Source: an uncultured Sphingomonadaceae bacterium (lineage in GTDB: Bacteria; Pseudomonadota; Alphaproteobacteria; Sphingomonadales; Sphingomonadaceae). Taken from it: DNA of 64,000 nucleotides. Location: positions 682,001 to 746,000 of the forward strand of contig CANMWO010000001.1 of the NCBI GenBank assembly GCA_947501695.1, in the 5' to 3' direction. This document shows, piece after piece, positions 53,406 to 61,553 of this stretch. The number at the start of each line of letters is the position of its first letter. Positions within the stretch are counted from its first letter, which is position 1. The notes beneath the pieces were generated by a model. It did no database searches. It was given only the letters and a program-made list of their open reading frames with translations, and was not told the origin of the DNA. Position numbers and translations under genes: made by a program.

Positions 53406-54476
53406 ATGCATTTGAAACCGCACGGCTGGATCATACTTGATAAACCGCTGGAACTGGGGTCGACACAGGCTGTTGGCGCAGTGAAACGCAACTTGCGCGA
53501 GGCCGGACTGCTCGGAAAGGGCAAGGACAAGACCAAGGTTGGCCATGGCGGGACGCTGGACCCGCTGGCGACCGGGGCTTTGCCGATTGCCATTGGCGAA
53601 GCAACAAAGCTGTGCGGGAGGATGTTGGATGCGTCCAAAATCTATGAATTTACGATCGCATTTGGAAGCGAGACCGAGACGCTGGACGCTGAAGGTGCAG
53701 TTTCAGAGACTTCGGACCATTTGCCGACATTGGCAGAAGTGGAAGCGATATTGCCGCAATTTACCGGGCCGATTGAACAGATACCGCCAAAATATTCTGC
53801 CCTGAAAATTGATGGCAAGCGCGCTTATGATTTGGCACGTGCTGGTGAAGCGGTCGAGATGAAGATGCGGAATGTGACTATTTATTCCCTTGCTGTCTCC
53901 TCTCCCCTTGAGGGAGAGGAGAGGGATGCTTGTGAGCGGAGCGAACTAGCTAAGCTTGGTGAGGGGTTGAGAGAGAGCGCCCAGCCAGACCCCTCTCCAA
54001 CTCGACTAGGGCAGCAAGCTGCCAAGTCTCCGTTTCCTCTCCCTCAAGGGGAGAGGATTGATTCTGTGACCCTCACCGCCAACGTTTCCAAAGGCACTTA
54101 TATCCGTTCTCTCGCCCGCGATATTGCGCGTGCGCTCGGTACGGTCGGGCATGTCACTATGCTGCGCCGCACCAAGGCGGGCCCGTTCATGCTCAAACAT
54201 GCGATTTCGCTGGACAAACTCAATGAAATTGGTAAGGGCGCGGACATTAAAGATTATCTCTTGCCACTTGAGGCAGGGCTGGACGACATCCCGGCTTTTG
54301 ACCTCACTCCTGATCAGGCGAGACTGCTTCGGCAAGGCCAACGGCTGGACGAACAGGATTTGATCGGGAACCCCGCCATAAACGGGCTCTTTTTAGCAAC
54401 CGAGGATAATTCTCCGGTAGCGCTGGCAGAGCTGGTTGATGGGACCATCAAGGTCGTTCGCGGGTTTAATTTCTAA
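53406..54476 (+). CDS. truB: tRNA pseudouridine(55) synthase TruB carrying an in-frame palindromic insert
   Basis: Makes pseudouridine 55 in the tRNA T-loop. Catalytic Asp52 is in KVGHGGTLDPLATGALP; IPPKYSALKIDGKRAYDLAR and VSKGTYIRSLARDIARALGTVGHVTMLRR are conserved, so the core is intact. Length is 356 residues against about 300 in relatives. The excess is 53 residues, 165-217, encoded by 53898-54056. They are translated from a repeat with exact 23-bp terminal inverted repeats, starting SSPLEGEERDACERSELAKL and ending SPFPLPQGER. Removal restores a normal junction, ...YSLAV-IDSVTL. The insert lies between two conserved strands in the catalytic domain, where a surface loop could tolerate it. 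It lies 24 nt upstream of rpsO. Confidence 0.95.
   Translation: MHLKPHGWIILDKPLELGSTQAVGAVKRNLREAGLLGKGKDKTKVGHGGTLDPLATGALPIAIGEATKLCGRMLDASKIYEFTIAFGSETETLDAEGAVSETSDHLPTLAEVEAILPQFTGPIEQIPPKYSALKIDGKRAYDLARAGEAVEMKMRNVTIYSLAVSSPLEGEERDACERSELAKLGEGLRESAQPDPSPTRLGQQAAKSPFPLPQGERIDSVTLTANVSKGTYIRSLARDIARALGTVGHVTMLRRTKAGPFMLKHAISLDKLNEIGKGADIKDYLLPLEAGLDDIPAFDLTPDQARLLRQGQRLDEQDLIGNPAINGLFLATEDNSPVALAELVDGTIKVVRGFNF
53898..54057. repeat. Palindromic element inserted in frame in truB
   Basis: Terminal inverted repeats of 23 bp, exact: 53898-53920 and 54035-54057. Each arm is itself a hairpin, CCTCTCCC with GGGAGAGG around CTTGA (loop) in the left copy. The core holds a weaker inverted pair (GGTGAGGGGTT near 53960 against GACCCCTCTCC near 53990). 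The sequence type CTCTCCCCTTGAGGGAGAGG is a common intergenic repeat in sphingomonads; here it is inside a gene. The inserted length, 159 nt, keeps the frame. Confidence 0.9.
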
Positions 54477-54500
54477 AGATGTTCGAAGGAAAATAAGAAT

Positions 54501-54770
54501 ATGACGATTACCGCAGAAAAAAAACAGGAACTGATTGAAAAATTCGGCCAGACAAAGGGCGATACCGGTTCCCCAGAAGTACAGGTTGCAGTCCTCACCG
54601 AGCGTATTGTAAACCTGACCGAGCATTTCAAAGGCCACCACAAAGATAACCACTCCCGTCGTGGTTTGCTGATGATGGTCAATAAGCGTCGTAGCTTGCT
54701 GGACTATCTCCGCAAGAAAGACGCGGCCCGCTATTCCAAGTTGATTAAAGACCTTGGTCTTCGGAAATAA
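54501..54770 (+). CDS. rpsO: 30S ribosomal protein S15
   Basis: 89 residues. [69 protein letters not shown] and [12 protein letters not shown] are canonical. Ribosome site GAAGG upstream. Binds 16S rRNA and bridges to the 50S subunit. Followed by an intrinsic terminator. Confidence 0.98.
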   Translation: MTITAEKKQELIEKFGQTKGDTGSPEVQVAVLTERIVNLTEHFKGHHKDNHSRRGLLMMVNKRRSLLDYLRKKDAARYSKLIKDLGLRK

Positions 54771-54782
54771 AAGTTTTGGAAG

Positions 54783-54806
54783 CGGCCTCCCGATGGAGGC
54801 CGTTTT
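54783..54806 (+). terminator. Intrinsic terminator after rpsO
   Basis: 8-bp stem CGGCCTCC (54783-54790) / GGAGGCCG (54795-54802) with CGAT loop and TTTT. It lies 12 nt after the rpsO stop. Confidence 0.85.
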
Positions 54807-54815
54807 CGCATTGTG

Positions 54816-54899
54816 CACCTGTGAAGACAGGTGCCCATCTCCCGCGGTTTCGATTAGATGATAACTTAGGAGGTGGCCCCCTGCCTTCGCAGGGGTACG
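54816..54899. repeat. Composite REP-like element between rpsO and pnp
   Basis: Two small perfect hairpins with 4-nt loops, CACCTGT-GAAG-ACAGGTG (54816-54833) and CCCCTGC-CTTC-GCAGGGG (54878-54895), flank a pair of complementary stretches (CCATCTCC and GGAGGTGG). This is a third repeat class in this 4-kb region. Confidence 0.75.
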
Positions 54900-55041
54900 A
54901 AAAGGCCAAATTTCACAATAAGGTGAAATGAGGCAAGTAAACGGGGCAAAAATGACCCCGAACCGCTGTTCAGCCGGATTGCTGGACAAAAATGAAAGCC
55001 CCCGCACTGCATAGGGCAGGCGGGACAAAGGAAAACAAAGA
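54900..55041 (+). promoter_or_regulatory. pnp leader region
   Basis: 140 nt before pnp, containing GGGGCAAAAATGACCCC (54944-54960) and the GCCCCCGCACTGCATAGGGC/GGCGGG region near 54999-55025, each able to form a stem. PNPase autoregulation through its structured leader is known in E. coli; similar control is inferred. A purine-rich stretch precedes the ATG. Confidence 0.4.
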
Positions 55042-57330
55042 ATGTTTGATGTAAAGAAAGTTGAAATGGAGTGGGGCGGACAGACCCTCACCCTCGAAAC
55101 GGGCCGTATTGCCCGTCAGGCTGATGGCGCGGTACTCGCGACCCTCGGCGAAACGGTTGTACTGTGCGCAGTGACAGCCGCTAAATCGGTACGTGAAGGA
55201 CAGGATTTCTTCCCGCTCACCGTCCACTATCAGGAAAAATTCTCAGCCGCTGGTCGTATTCCAGGCGGCTTTTTCAAGCGCGAAGGTCGTGCGACGGAAA
55301 AAGAAACGCTGACTTGCCGGTTGATTGACCGTCCTTGCCGTCCGCTTTTCCCAGAAGGTTTCTACAACGAAATCAACGTAATTTGTCAGGTGATGAGCTA
55401 TGATGGCGTCAACGAGCCTGACATTCTTGCCATGGTTGCCGCTTCCGCTGCGCTGACCATCTCCGGCGTACCTTTCATGGGCCCCATTGGTGCGGCTCGT
55501 GTGGGTTACAAAGAAGGCGAATATCAGTTGAACCCAAGCATGGACGAAGTTGCTGAAGGTGATCTCGATCTGGTTGTTGCTGGTACGCAAGGCGCAGTGA
55601 TGATGGTGGAATCGGAAGCGAAAGAGCTTTCCGAAGAAGTCATGCTCGGCGCGGTAGATTATGCGCATAACGCTTGTAAGGATGTTGCTGGCCTGATCAT
55701 CGATCTGGCTGAACAGGCTGCTAAAGAACCTTGGGAGCTTGCTCCAACCGAAGATAATAGCGGTATCAAAGAAGACCTGCGCAAGCTGGTCGGCAAAGAT
55801 ATTGCTGCGGCTTACAAGAAAACCGACAAATCAGAGCGCTCAGACGCATTGAACGCGGTTCGTGACAAAGCCAAAGAGAAATATGCCGAAGAAGACGGCC
55901 AGACCCAGATGACTGCCGGTAAGATGGTCAAGAAACTGGAAGCTGAAATCGTTCGCGGCGCGATCATCAAAGACGGTACCCGTATTGATGGCCGTAAGCT
56001 TGATCAGGTTCGCCCGATCGAAGCCATGGTTGGCTTGTTGCCACGGACCCACGGTTCGTCCTTGTTCACCCGCGGTGAAACACAGGCAATCGTAACCACC
56101 ACGCTTGGCACCAAAGACGCTGAGCAGATGATCGATGGTTTGGATGGTCTAAGCTACACAAACTTCATGCTGCACTATAACTTCCCGCCATATTCGGTTG
56201 GCGAAGTGGGCCGCTTTGGTTTCACCAGCCGCCGCGAAACCGGTCATGGTAAGCTCGCTTTCCGCGCGCTTCGTCCGGTATTGCCGACGGTTGAGGATTT
56301 CCCATACACCATCCGTGTATTGTCCGACATTACCGAGTCCAACGGTTCCTCTTCGATGGCGACCGTTTGCGGTGGTTCATTGGCGATGATGGATGCAGGT
56401 GTGCCCTTGGCGCGTCCGGTTTCCGGTATTGCGATGGGCCTGATCCTTGAAGGCGAAGAATTTGCGGTCCTTTCCGACATTCTCGGCGACGAAGATCATC
56501 TCGGCGACATGGACTTCAAGGTTGCTGGTTCCGAAAAAGGTATCACCTCCTTGCAGATGGACATCAAGGTTGCAGGCATTACGCAGGAAATCATGAAGTC
56601 TGCTCTGGAACAAGCCAGCGGTGGCCGTGCGCACATCCTGGGCGAAATGGCTAAGGCACTGAGCGGTACACGTACCGAAATGTCTGAGCATGCTCCACGT
56701 ATCGAAACGCTGCAGATCAACAAAGAGAAGATCCGCGACGTTATCGGCACCGGCGGCAAGGTCATCCGCGAAATCGTTGCCGAAACCGGTGCGAAGGTCG
56801 ACATTGATGATGAAGGCCTGATCAAGGTTTCTTCTTCTGACAAATCACAGATTGACGCGGCTCTGGCATGGATTGCCGGCATTGTAGAAGAAGCCGAAGT
56901 TGGCAAAATCTATGATGGTAAAGTTGTAAACCTCGTCGACTTTGGCGCATTTGTGAACTTCATGGGCGGCAAAGACGGTCTCGTCCACGTCTCTGAAATC
57001 AAGAATGAGCGTGTCGAGAAGGTTGCTGACGAACTGTCCGAAGGTCAGGAAGTCAAGGTCAAGGTCCTCGAAATCGATCAGCGCGGCAAGGTTCGCCTGT
57101 CGATGCGGGTTGTTGATCAGGAAACTGGTGAAGAGCTGGAAGACACCCGTCCTCCACGCGAAAGCAAACCGCGTGGTCCGCGTCGTGACGGCGGAGGCGG
57201 CGGTGGCCGTGGTCGCGGTCGTGATGGCGGCGGCGGTGGACGCGGTCGTGGTCGTAACAACGACAATGACGGTGGAAACAAAGATGGCGGCGGCGATATT
57301 CCATTGCCAAGCTCAATCACCGAAGACTAG
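55042..57330 (+). CDS. pnp: Polyribonucleotide nucleotidyltransferase (PNPase)
   Basis: 762 residues. Phosphorolytic 3'-5' exoribonuclease of the degradosome. Two RNase PH domains, KH domain ([19 protein letters not shown] near residue 564), S1 domain ([33 protein letters not shown] near 621). The C-terminus beyond ~690 is Arg/Gly-rich ([20 protein letters not shown]) and long, an RGG-like RNA-binding tail. Followed by a strong terminator. Assignment is certain. Confidence 0.98.
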   Translation: MFDVKKVEMEWGGQTLTLETGRIARQADGAVLATLGETVVLCAVTAAKSVREGQDFFPLTVHYQEKFSAAGRIPGGFFKREGRATEKETLTCRLIDRPCRPLFPEGFYNEINVICQVMSYDGVNEPDILAMVAASAALTISGVPFMGPIGAARVGYKEGEYQLNPSMDEVAEGDLDLVVAGTQGAVMMVESEAKELSEEVMLGAVDYAHNACKDVAGLIIDLAEQAAKEPWELAPTEDNSGIKEDLRKLVGKDIAAAYKKTDKSERSDALNAVRDKAKEKYAEEDGQTQMTAGKMVKKLEAEIVRGAIIKDGTRIDGRKLDQVRPIEAMVGLLPRTHGSSLFTRGETQAIVTTTLGTKDAEQMIDGLDGLSYTNFMLHYNFPPYSVGEVGRFGFTSRRETGHGKLAFRALRPVLPTVEDFPYTIRVLSDITESNGSSSMATVCGGSLAMMDAGVPLARPVSGIAMGLILEGEEFAVLSDILGDEDHLGDMDFKVAGSEKGITSLQMDIKVAGITQEIMKSALEQASGGRAHILGEMAKALSGTRTEMSEHAPRIETLQINKEKIRDVIGTGGKVIREIVAETGAKVDIDDEGLIKVSSSDKSQIDAALAWIAGIVEEAEVGKIYDGKVVNLVDFGAFVNFMGGKDGLVHVSEIKNERVEKVADELSEGQEVKVKVLEIDQRGKVRLSMRVVDQETGEELEDTRPPRESKPRGPRRDGGGGGGRGRGRDGGGGGRGRGRNNDNDGGNKDGGGDIPLPSSITED

Positions 57331-57350
57331 GTCTTCTAAGAGATTAACGA

Positions 57351-57382
57351 AAAAGGGCTCCGTGAAAGCGGAGCCCTTTTTT
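57351..57382 (+). terminator. Strong intrinsic terminator after pnp
   Basis: AAAAGGGCTCCG (57351-57362), a short loop, and CGGAGCCCTTTTTT ending at 57382. It closes the nusA-pnp operon region. Confidence 0.9.
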
Positions 57383-57392
57383 ATGGCGCAGG

Positions 57393-58835
57393 CTATTTTT
57401 GCGGCGCTGTTTTCAGGCGAATTAAAAGCCACGCCGCAACCGCACTGATCAATGCCAATATCGCGCCAACCCATGCGGCATTTGCGAAGCCCGTTACCAG
57501 CGCGCAATTGTCGCTATCACTGCCAACCAATACAAATCCCAGCAACGCCGTCGCAATCAACCCGGCAGACCGCGAAATCGCATTGTTGATGCCAGAGGCG
57601 ATTCCGCCATGCGCATCACTGACGCTGGCCATGACCGCCGTGGTTAGCGGCGCAACGCTGGCCGTCATGCCAAAGGCGATGATCATCAGGGCGGGGAATA
57701 TATCTTGCCAGTAATTAATCTGAACGCTGTCGAGAAGGCTGAAATAGAAAAAGCCTGCCGCAACAATCGCTGGACCAATGGTCAAGATCGCCCTTACGCC
57801 AAAGCGATCACTCAGACCGCCTGCGTAGCGAGACAAGAGTGCCATAGTGAGAGGGAAGGGCAAAATTGCAAAACCGGTTTCCGTCGCCGAATAACCGCCT
57901 GCATTGATCAGGAGAAAGGGCAATAAAACCAACAACCCGCCAAGCGCGGCATATAAAAACAGCGTCAACAGCGAGATCCCGGCAAAACTGGAGGTATTGA
58001 AGAGATAGAGCGGTACCATCGCCTGGTCCCGCTTTCGTTTTTCGATGACCAGGAACAATCCGGTGACCGCGATTGCAGCACTACCGACGAGCCATTTGGC
58101 TCCGCTGGCTACATCTGTTTGCGGCAGGGCGGTCAGCGTCCAAACCAAAGCGGCTAATCCAACGGTGATCAGAAATGCACCCATCCAATCGAGAGGAGAG
58201 CGATCCGCTTCGTCATTCTGGTCGGTGGCAATCGCCCGCTGGCCTATCATCAGTGCCAATATTGCCAGCGGAATGATGAGCGCAAAAGCCCAGCGCCAGT
58301 TTGCCAGATCCACCGCCCAACCACCTAGTACCGGCGCTATTGCCCCGGCAAAGGCGCCCATACCGGCCCATGTCCCGATGGCTTTCCCGCGCTCGGCTTC
58401 GGTAAAACTGGTCGAGATAATCGCCAGACTATTGGGGGCAAGCAGTGCGGCTCCCAGTCCCTGAATAGCCCGCATGGCCAATAATGAGCCGAGATTGGGC
58501 GCCAGAGCACAGGCGATCGTACCTAGTGTGAATATGACGAGCCCGGCTTGGAAAATTCGCTTGCGGCCATAATGATCGCCAAGCGCACCGCCCAACAGTA
58601 TTAGCGCACCTACGGGCAGCAAATAACTGTTGATGATCCACTGGGCACCCTGCGCATCGGCAGCAAAATCTGCCTGCATGGATGGCAGCGCGACATTAAC
58701 GATCGAGCCCATGACAAAGGCTAGGCTTGAACCCAATATTGTCGCTGTAAGTACACCGGTTTTGTTCGTGCAATCCTTCTCCGCCGGCGGAAAGCGAAGG
58801 CTTTCATCGCACGGAGTGGGAAGGGCTGTTGTCAC
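57393..58835 (-). CDS. MFS drug-resistance transporter (EmrB/QacA-like, DHA2)
   Basis: 480 residues with about 14 membrane helices. MFS signatures GSSLAFVMGSIVNVALPSMQADF (motif around helix 1), GALGDHYGRKRIFQAGLVIFTLG (motif A) and FLLINAGGYSATETGFAILPFPLTM. Typical of the 14-TM H+-driven multidrug exporters. The GTG start at 58835 overlaps the upstream gene's stop (GTGA), so it is translated with the FAD enzyme. Substrate unknown; may export a product or toxic compound of that enzyme. Confidence 0.88.
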   Translation of the reverse strand: MTTALPTPCDESLRFPPAEKDCTNKTGVLTATILGSSLAFVMGSIVNVALPSMQADFAADAQGAQWIINSYLLPVGALILLGGALGDHYGRKRIFQAGLVIFTLGTIACALAPNLGSLLAMRAIQGLGAALLAPNSLAIISTSFTEAERGKAIGTWAGMGAFAGAIAPVLGGWAVDLANWRWAFALIIPLAILALMIGQRAIATDQNDEADRSPLDWMGAFLITVGLAALVWTLTALPQTDVASGAKWLVGSAAIAVTGLFLVIEKRKRDQAMVPLYLFNTSSFAGISLLTLFLYAALGGLLVLLPFLLINAGGYSATETGFAILPFPLTMALLSRYAGGLSDRFGVRAILTIGPAIVAAGFFYFSLLDSVQINYWQDIFPALMIIAFGMTASVAPLTTAVMASVSDAHGGIASGINNAISRSAGLIATALLGFVLVGSDSDNCALVTGFANAAWVGAILALISAVAAWLLIRLKTAPQK

Positions 58836-60592
58836 GCCATTTCAGTTTGGGTTTCGGCCCGCTTAGCCTCGGCCTCTTTTTGGTCGGATAGATATTTGTG
58901 TACGGCTTGAATAACAACAGAACCTTCCCCAACGCCCGATGCAACGCGCTTCACCGAACCCGAACGCACGTCACCCACAGCAACAATGCCGGGACGGCTC
59001 GTCATATAGGGGCTGTCGGTTGGCTCACCCTGGCAATCGCTGCCGGTGCGGATGAAGCCACAGCCATCGAGTTGCAGGCAGTCACCAATCCAGTCAGTAT
59101 TGGGGACCGCGCCGATCATGGCAAACACATTGCGGATATCTCTGTCCTCATGGCCATCTGGTCCCTTCCAGCGTAGTGATTCCAGATAATCCTCTCCGAT
59201 CAATTCGGTAATCGCGGTTTCATATCGTATTGTAACTTTGGGAGAGGCTTCGAGACGATCTATCAAATAGCTCGACATGCTTGCCGCGAGCGTTTTGCTG
59301 CGGATCAGCAGATGGACATGTTTCGCAGTCTGGGAAAGGAACATCGCTGCTTGCCCGGCGCTATTGCCGCCGCCGACGACAGCGATTTCTTCATCATGAC
59401 ATAATTTTGATTCCATCGGCGTTGCCGCATAATGGATCCCTTGTCCTTCAAATTTCTCGTCATTTTCCAGATTGAGCTTCCGGTAGCTGGCACCGGATGC
59501 GATAACCAGCGCCCGCGCGCATATCGCTTCATCACCCTCAAGCATGAGCTTGTTGTAGTCGCCGTTACAATCCAATCCCACGGCATTGCGTGAAATTGCC
59601 AGCCTTGCGCCAAATTTCTGGGCCTGTATCTGAGCCCGTCCGGCAAGCGCCTGACCCGATATTCCGGTTGGAAAACCAAGATAATTTTCGATTTTTGAAC
59701 TGGTTCCGGCCTGACCCCCGGGGGCAAGCTTTTCTATGATGATAGTTTCCAGCCCTTCAGACGCGCCGTAAACAGCGGCTGCCAAACCGGATGGCCCAGC
59801 ACCGATGACGGCGAGGTCATAGAGATGGTCGGGATGCAATTCTTCAGTTAGGCCTAACCCATCTGCCAATTGTTTGTCGGTCGGACCTTTCAGCATGCCT
59901 CCGGTTGGCAGGATGACCACCGGCAGATCGCTGCGTTGGATGTTAAATCCCTCCATTGCGGCTGCGCTGTCTTCGTCGGCATCGATATCGATCATCTTGT
60001 GAGGATAGCCGTTACGCGTCAGAAAACGATCAATCTGGAGAGTCGCACTATCTTGTTTGCGACCGAAAACGGTAACGCCGCCTTGACCATGTTGGATCAG
60101 CCCAACTCGCCTCAGGATGAAGGCGCGCATAATGATTTCGCCAATATCCGGTTCGGTGACAACCATGCGTCGAAAATCGGGACGTTTGAATCGCAAAACC
60201 TCGGTCACACCTGAAGCGCGCCCGCTTACCAGAATTTCGCGATCATTGAACAGATCAAGTTCGCCGGTAAACTGGTTTTCCCTGTGCACAGTGAAGACAT
60301 TGGCGTTGCCCTCATTGTCCGTATCGAAAATTTCGATAGCACCGGATAAGATGATAAAAAAATCGACGCTGCGTTGCCCGCGCTCGAACAGCAGCGCGCC
60401 GTCCTTTTGCGTTTCTTTTTTGCAAAAAGACAATATCCGGCTGAGATGGCTTTCCTTCAGTGTTGGAAATATCTGCTCCTCTCGCTGATAGGGATCAGCG
60501 CCATCAACGGTGGGAACACCGCTGTTATTTTGAGGAATGTTATTTTGCGGACGCTCTGGGGGATTCGTCATTGCTTTATAGTGACTGTTCAT
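58832..60592 (-). CDS. cNMP-binding / thioredoxin-reductase-like FAD oxidoreductase fusion
   Basis: 586 residues in three parts. Residues ~45-160 form a cyclic-nucleotide-binding domain (LLFERGQRSVDFFIILSGAIEIFD, NQFTGELDLF). Residues ~172-240 have a thioredoxin/glutaredoxin-like fold without Cys (VTVFGRKQDSATLQIDRFL). From ~258 the protein is a TrxR-like FAD/NAD enzyme: LAVIGAGPSGLAAAVYG, GGQAGTSSKIENYLGFPTGI and IAVVGGGNSAGQAAMFLSQ. The TrxR active CxxC is replaced (IHYAATPMESKLCH), so it is not a thioredoxin reductase. A start at 60571 is possible. Coupled to the MFS gene. Confidence 0.87.
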   Translation of the reverse strand: MNSHYKAMTNPPERPQNNIPQNNSGVPTVDGADPYQREEQIFPTLKESHLSRILSFCKKETQKDGALLFERGQRSVDFFIILSGAIEIFDTDNEGNANVFTVHRENQFTGELDLFNDREILVSGRASGVTEVLRFKRPDFRRMVVTEPDIGEIIMRAFILRRVGLIQHGQGGVTVFGRKQDSATLQIDRFLTRNGYPHKMIDIDADEDSAAAMEGFNIQRSDLPVVILPTGGMLKGPTDKQLADGLGLTEELHPDHLYDLAVIGAGPSGLAAAVYGASEGLETIIIEKLAPGGQAGTSSKIENYLGFPTGISGQALAGRAQIQAQKFGARLAISRNAVGLDCNGDYNKLMLEGDEAICARALVIASGASYRKLNLENDEKFEGQGIHYAATPMESKLCHDEEIAVVGGGNSAGQAAMFLSQTAKHVHLLIRSKTLAASMSSYLIDRLEASPKVTIRYETAITELIGEDYLESLRWKGPDGHEDRDIRNVFAMIGAVPNTDWIGDCLQLDGCGFIRTGSDCQGEPTDSPYMTSRPGIVAVGDVRSGSVKRVASGVGEGSVVIQAVHKYLSDQKEAEAKRAETQTEMA

Positions 60593-60699
60593 CTTGTAGA
60601 TATCAAGAGCCGGTTATGTCGATTGCTTATAGAAAACAGCGAACGGTGCCGACAATTAGGCTATTGGCGGACACGGGATTAGTGGTTAAGGGAAGAGTT

Positions 60700-61482
60700 A
60701 TGAAAAACATGATCATCAAAGCGGCTCTTCTAGGGCTTTCGGTTACCACACTTTCGGCCTGTGCAGCGCTCGGCGGCGGCGGCAATTCAGGCGCCGATAC
60801 GCGCTATGTCGCCCGCGATGTGAACACGCTCTACAATGCCGCAAAAGATCGACTTGATCGCGGTCAGTATAAGGTTGCTGCGGCCCTGTTTGACGAGGTG
60901 GAGCGTCAGCATCCCTATTCTCCGTGGGCCCGTCGTGCGCAGCAAATGAGCGCGTTCAGCTATTATGTCGCTGGTGATTACAACAAGGCGATCGAATCTT
61001 CGCGGCGGTTCCTTTCTATCCACCCGGGTAACAAGGATGCACCTTATGCTTTTTATCTGATCGCACTGAGCTATTATGAGCAAATTAGTGACGTGACGCG
61101 AGACCAAAAGATTACTGAGCAGGCTCTGGTAACATTGGGTGAAGTGGCGCGCCGTTATCCCAATACGCGCTATGCCGCCGACGCGACATTGAAAATGGAT
61201 CTGGTCAACGACCATCTGGCTGGCAAGGAAATGGAAATTGGTCGCTTTTATCAGCGTAGAGGCAATTGGTTGGCCGCAACTATCCGTTTTCGCACCGTCA
61301 TCGATAAATATGAAACCACGACCCACTCGGCGGAAGCGTTGATGCGGTTGACAGAATCTTATCTGGCACTGGGAATTCCATCAGAAGCAAAGAAAACAGC
61401 CGCAGTTCTGGGCGCTAACTACCCTGGTTCCAAATGGTACGAGCGTGCCTTTGATCTCGTCAACAAACATGGCGCGACCTGA
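60700..61482 (+). CDS. bamD: Outer-membrane assembly lipoprotein BamD
   Basis: 260 residues from ATG 60700; in-frame upstream codons reach 60460 but lack a ribosome site. Lipobox LSAC with Cys21. TPR motifs with DVNTLYNAAKDRLDRGQYKVAAALFDEVERQHPYSPWARRAQQMSAFSYYVAGDYNKAIESSRRFLSIHPGN, then DQKITEQALVTLGEVARRYPNTRYAADA, EMEIGRFYQRRGNWLAATIRF. Essential subunit of the Bam complex that inserts beta-barrels. recN follows 71 nt downstream. Confidence 0.95.
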   Translation: MKNMIIKAALLGLSVTTLSACAALGGGGNSGADTRYVARDVNTLYNAAKDRLDRGQYKVAAALFDEVERQHPYSPWARRAQQMSAFSYYVAGDYNKAIESSRRFLSIHPGNKDAPYAFYLIALSYYEQISDVTRDQKITEQALVTLGEVARRYPNTRYAADATLKMDLVNDHLAGKEMEIGRFYQRRGNWLAATIRFRTVIDKYETTTHSAEALMRLTESYLALGIPSEAKKTAAVLGANYPGSKWYERAFDLVNKHGAT

Positions 61483-61553
61483 TTTTATGTAAATTGCCAC
61501 GATCCATGTCCATGGACGTTGCAGCTAAGATAAACGTGATTTAAGAGAGGGCT

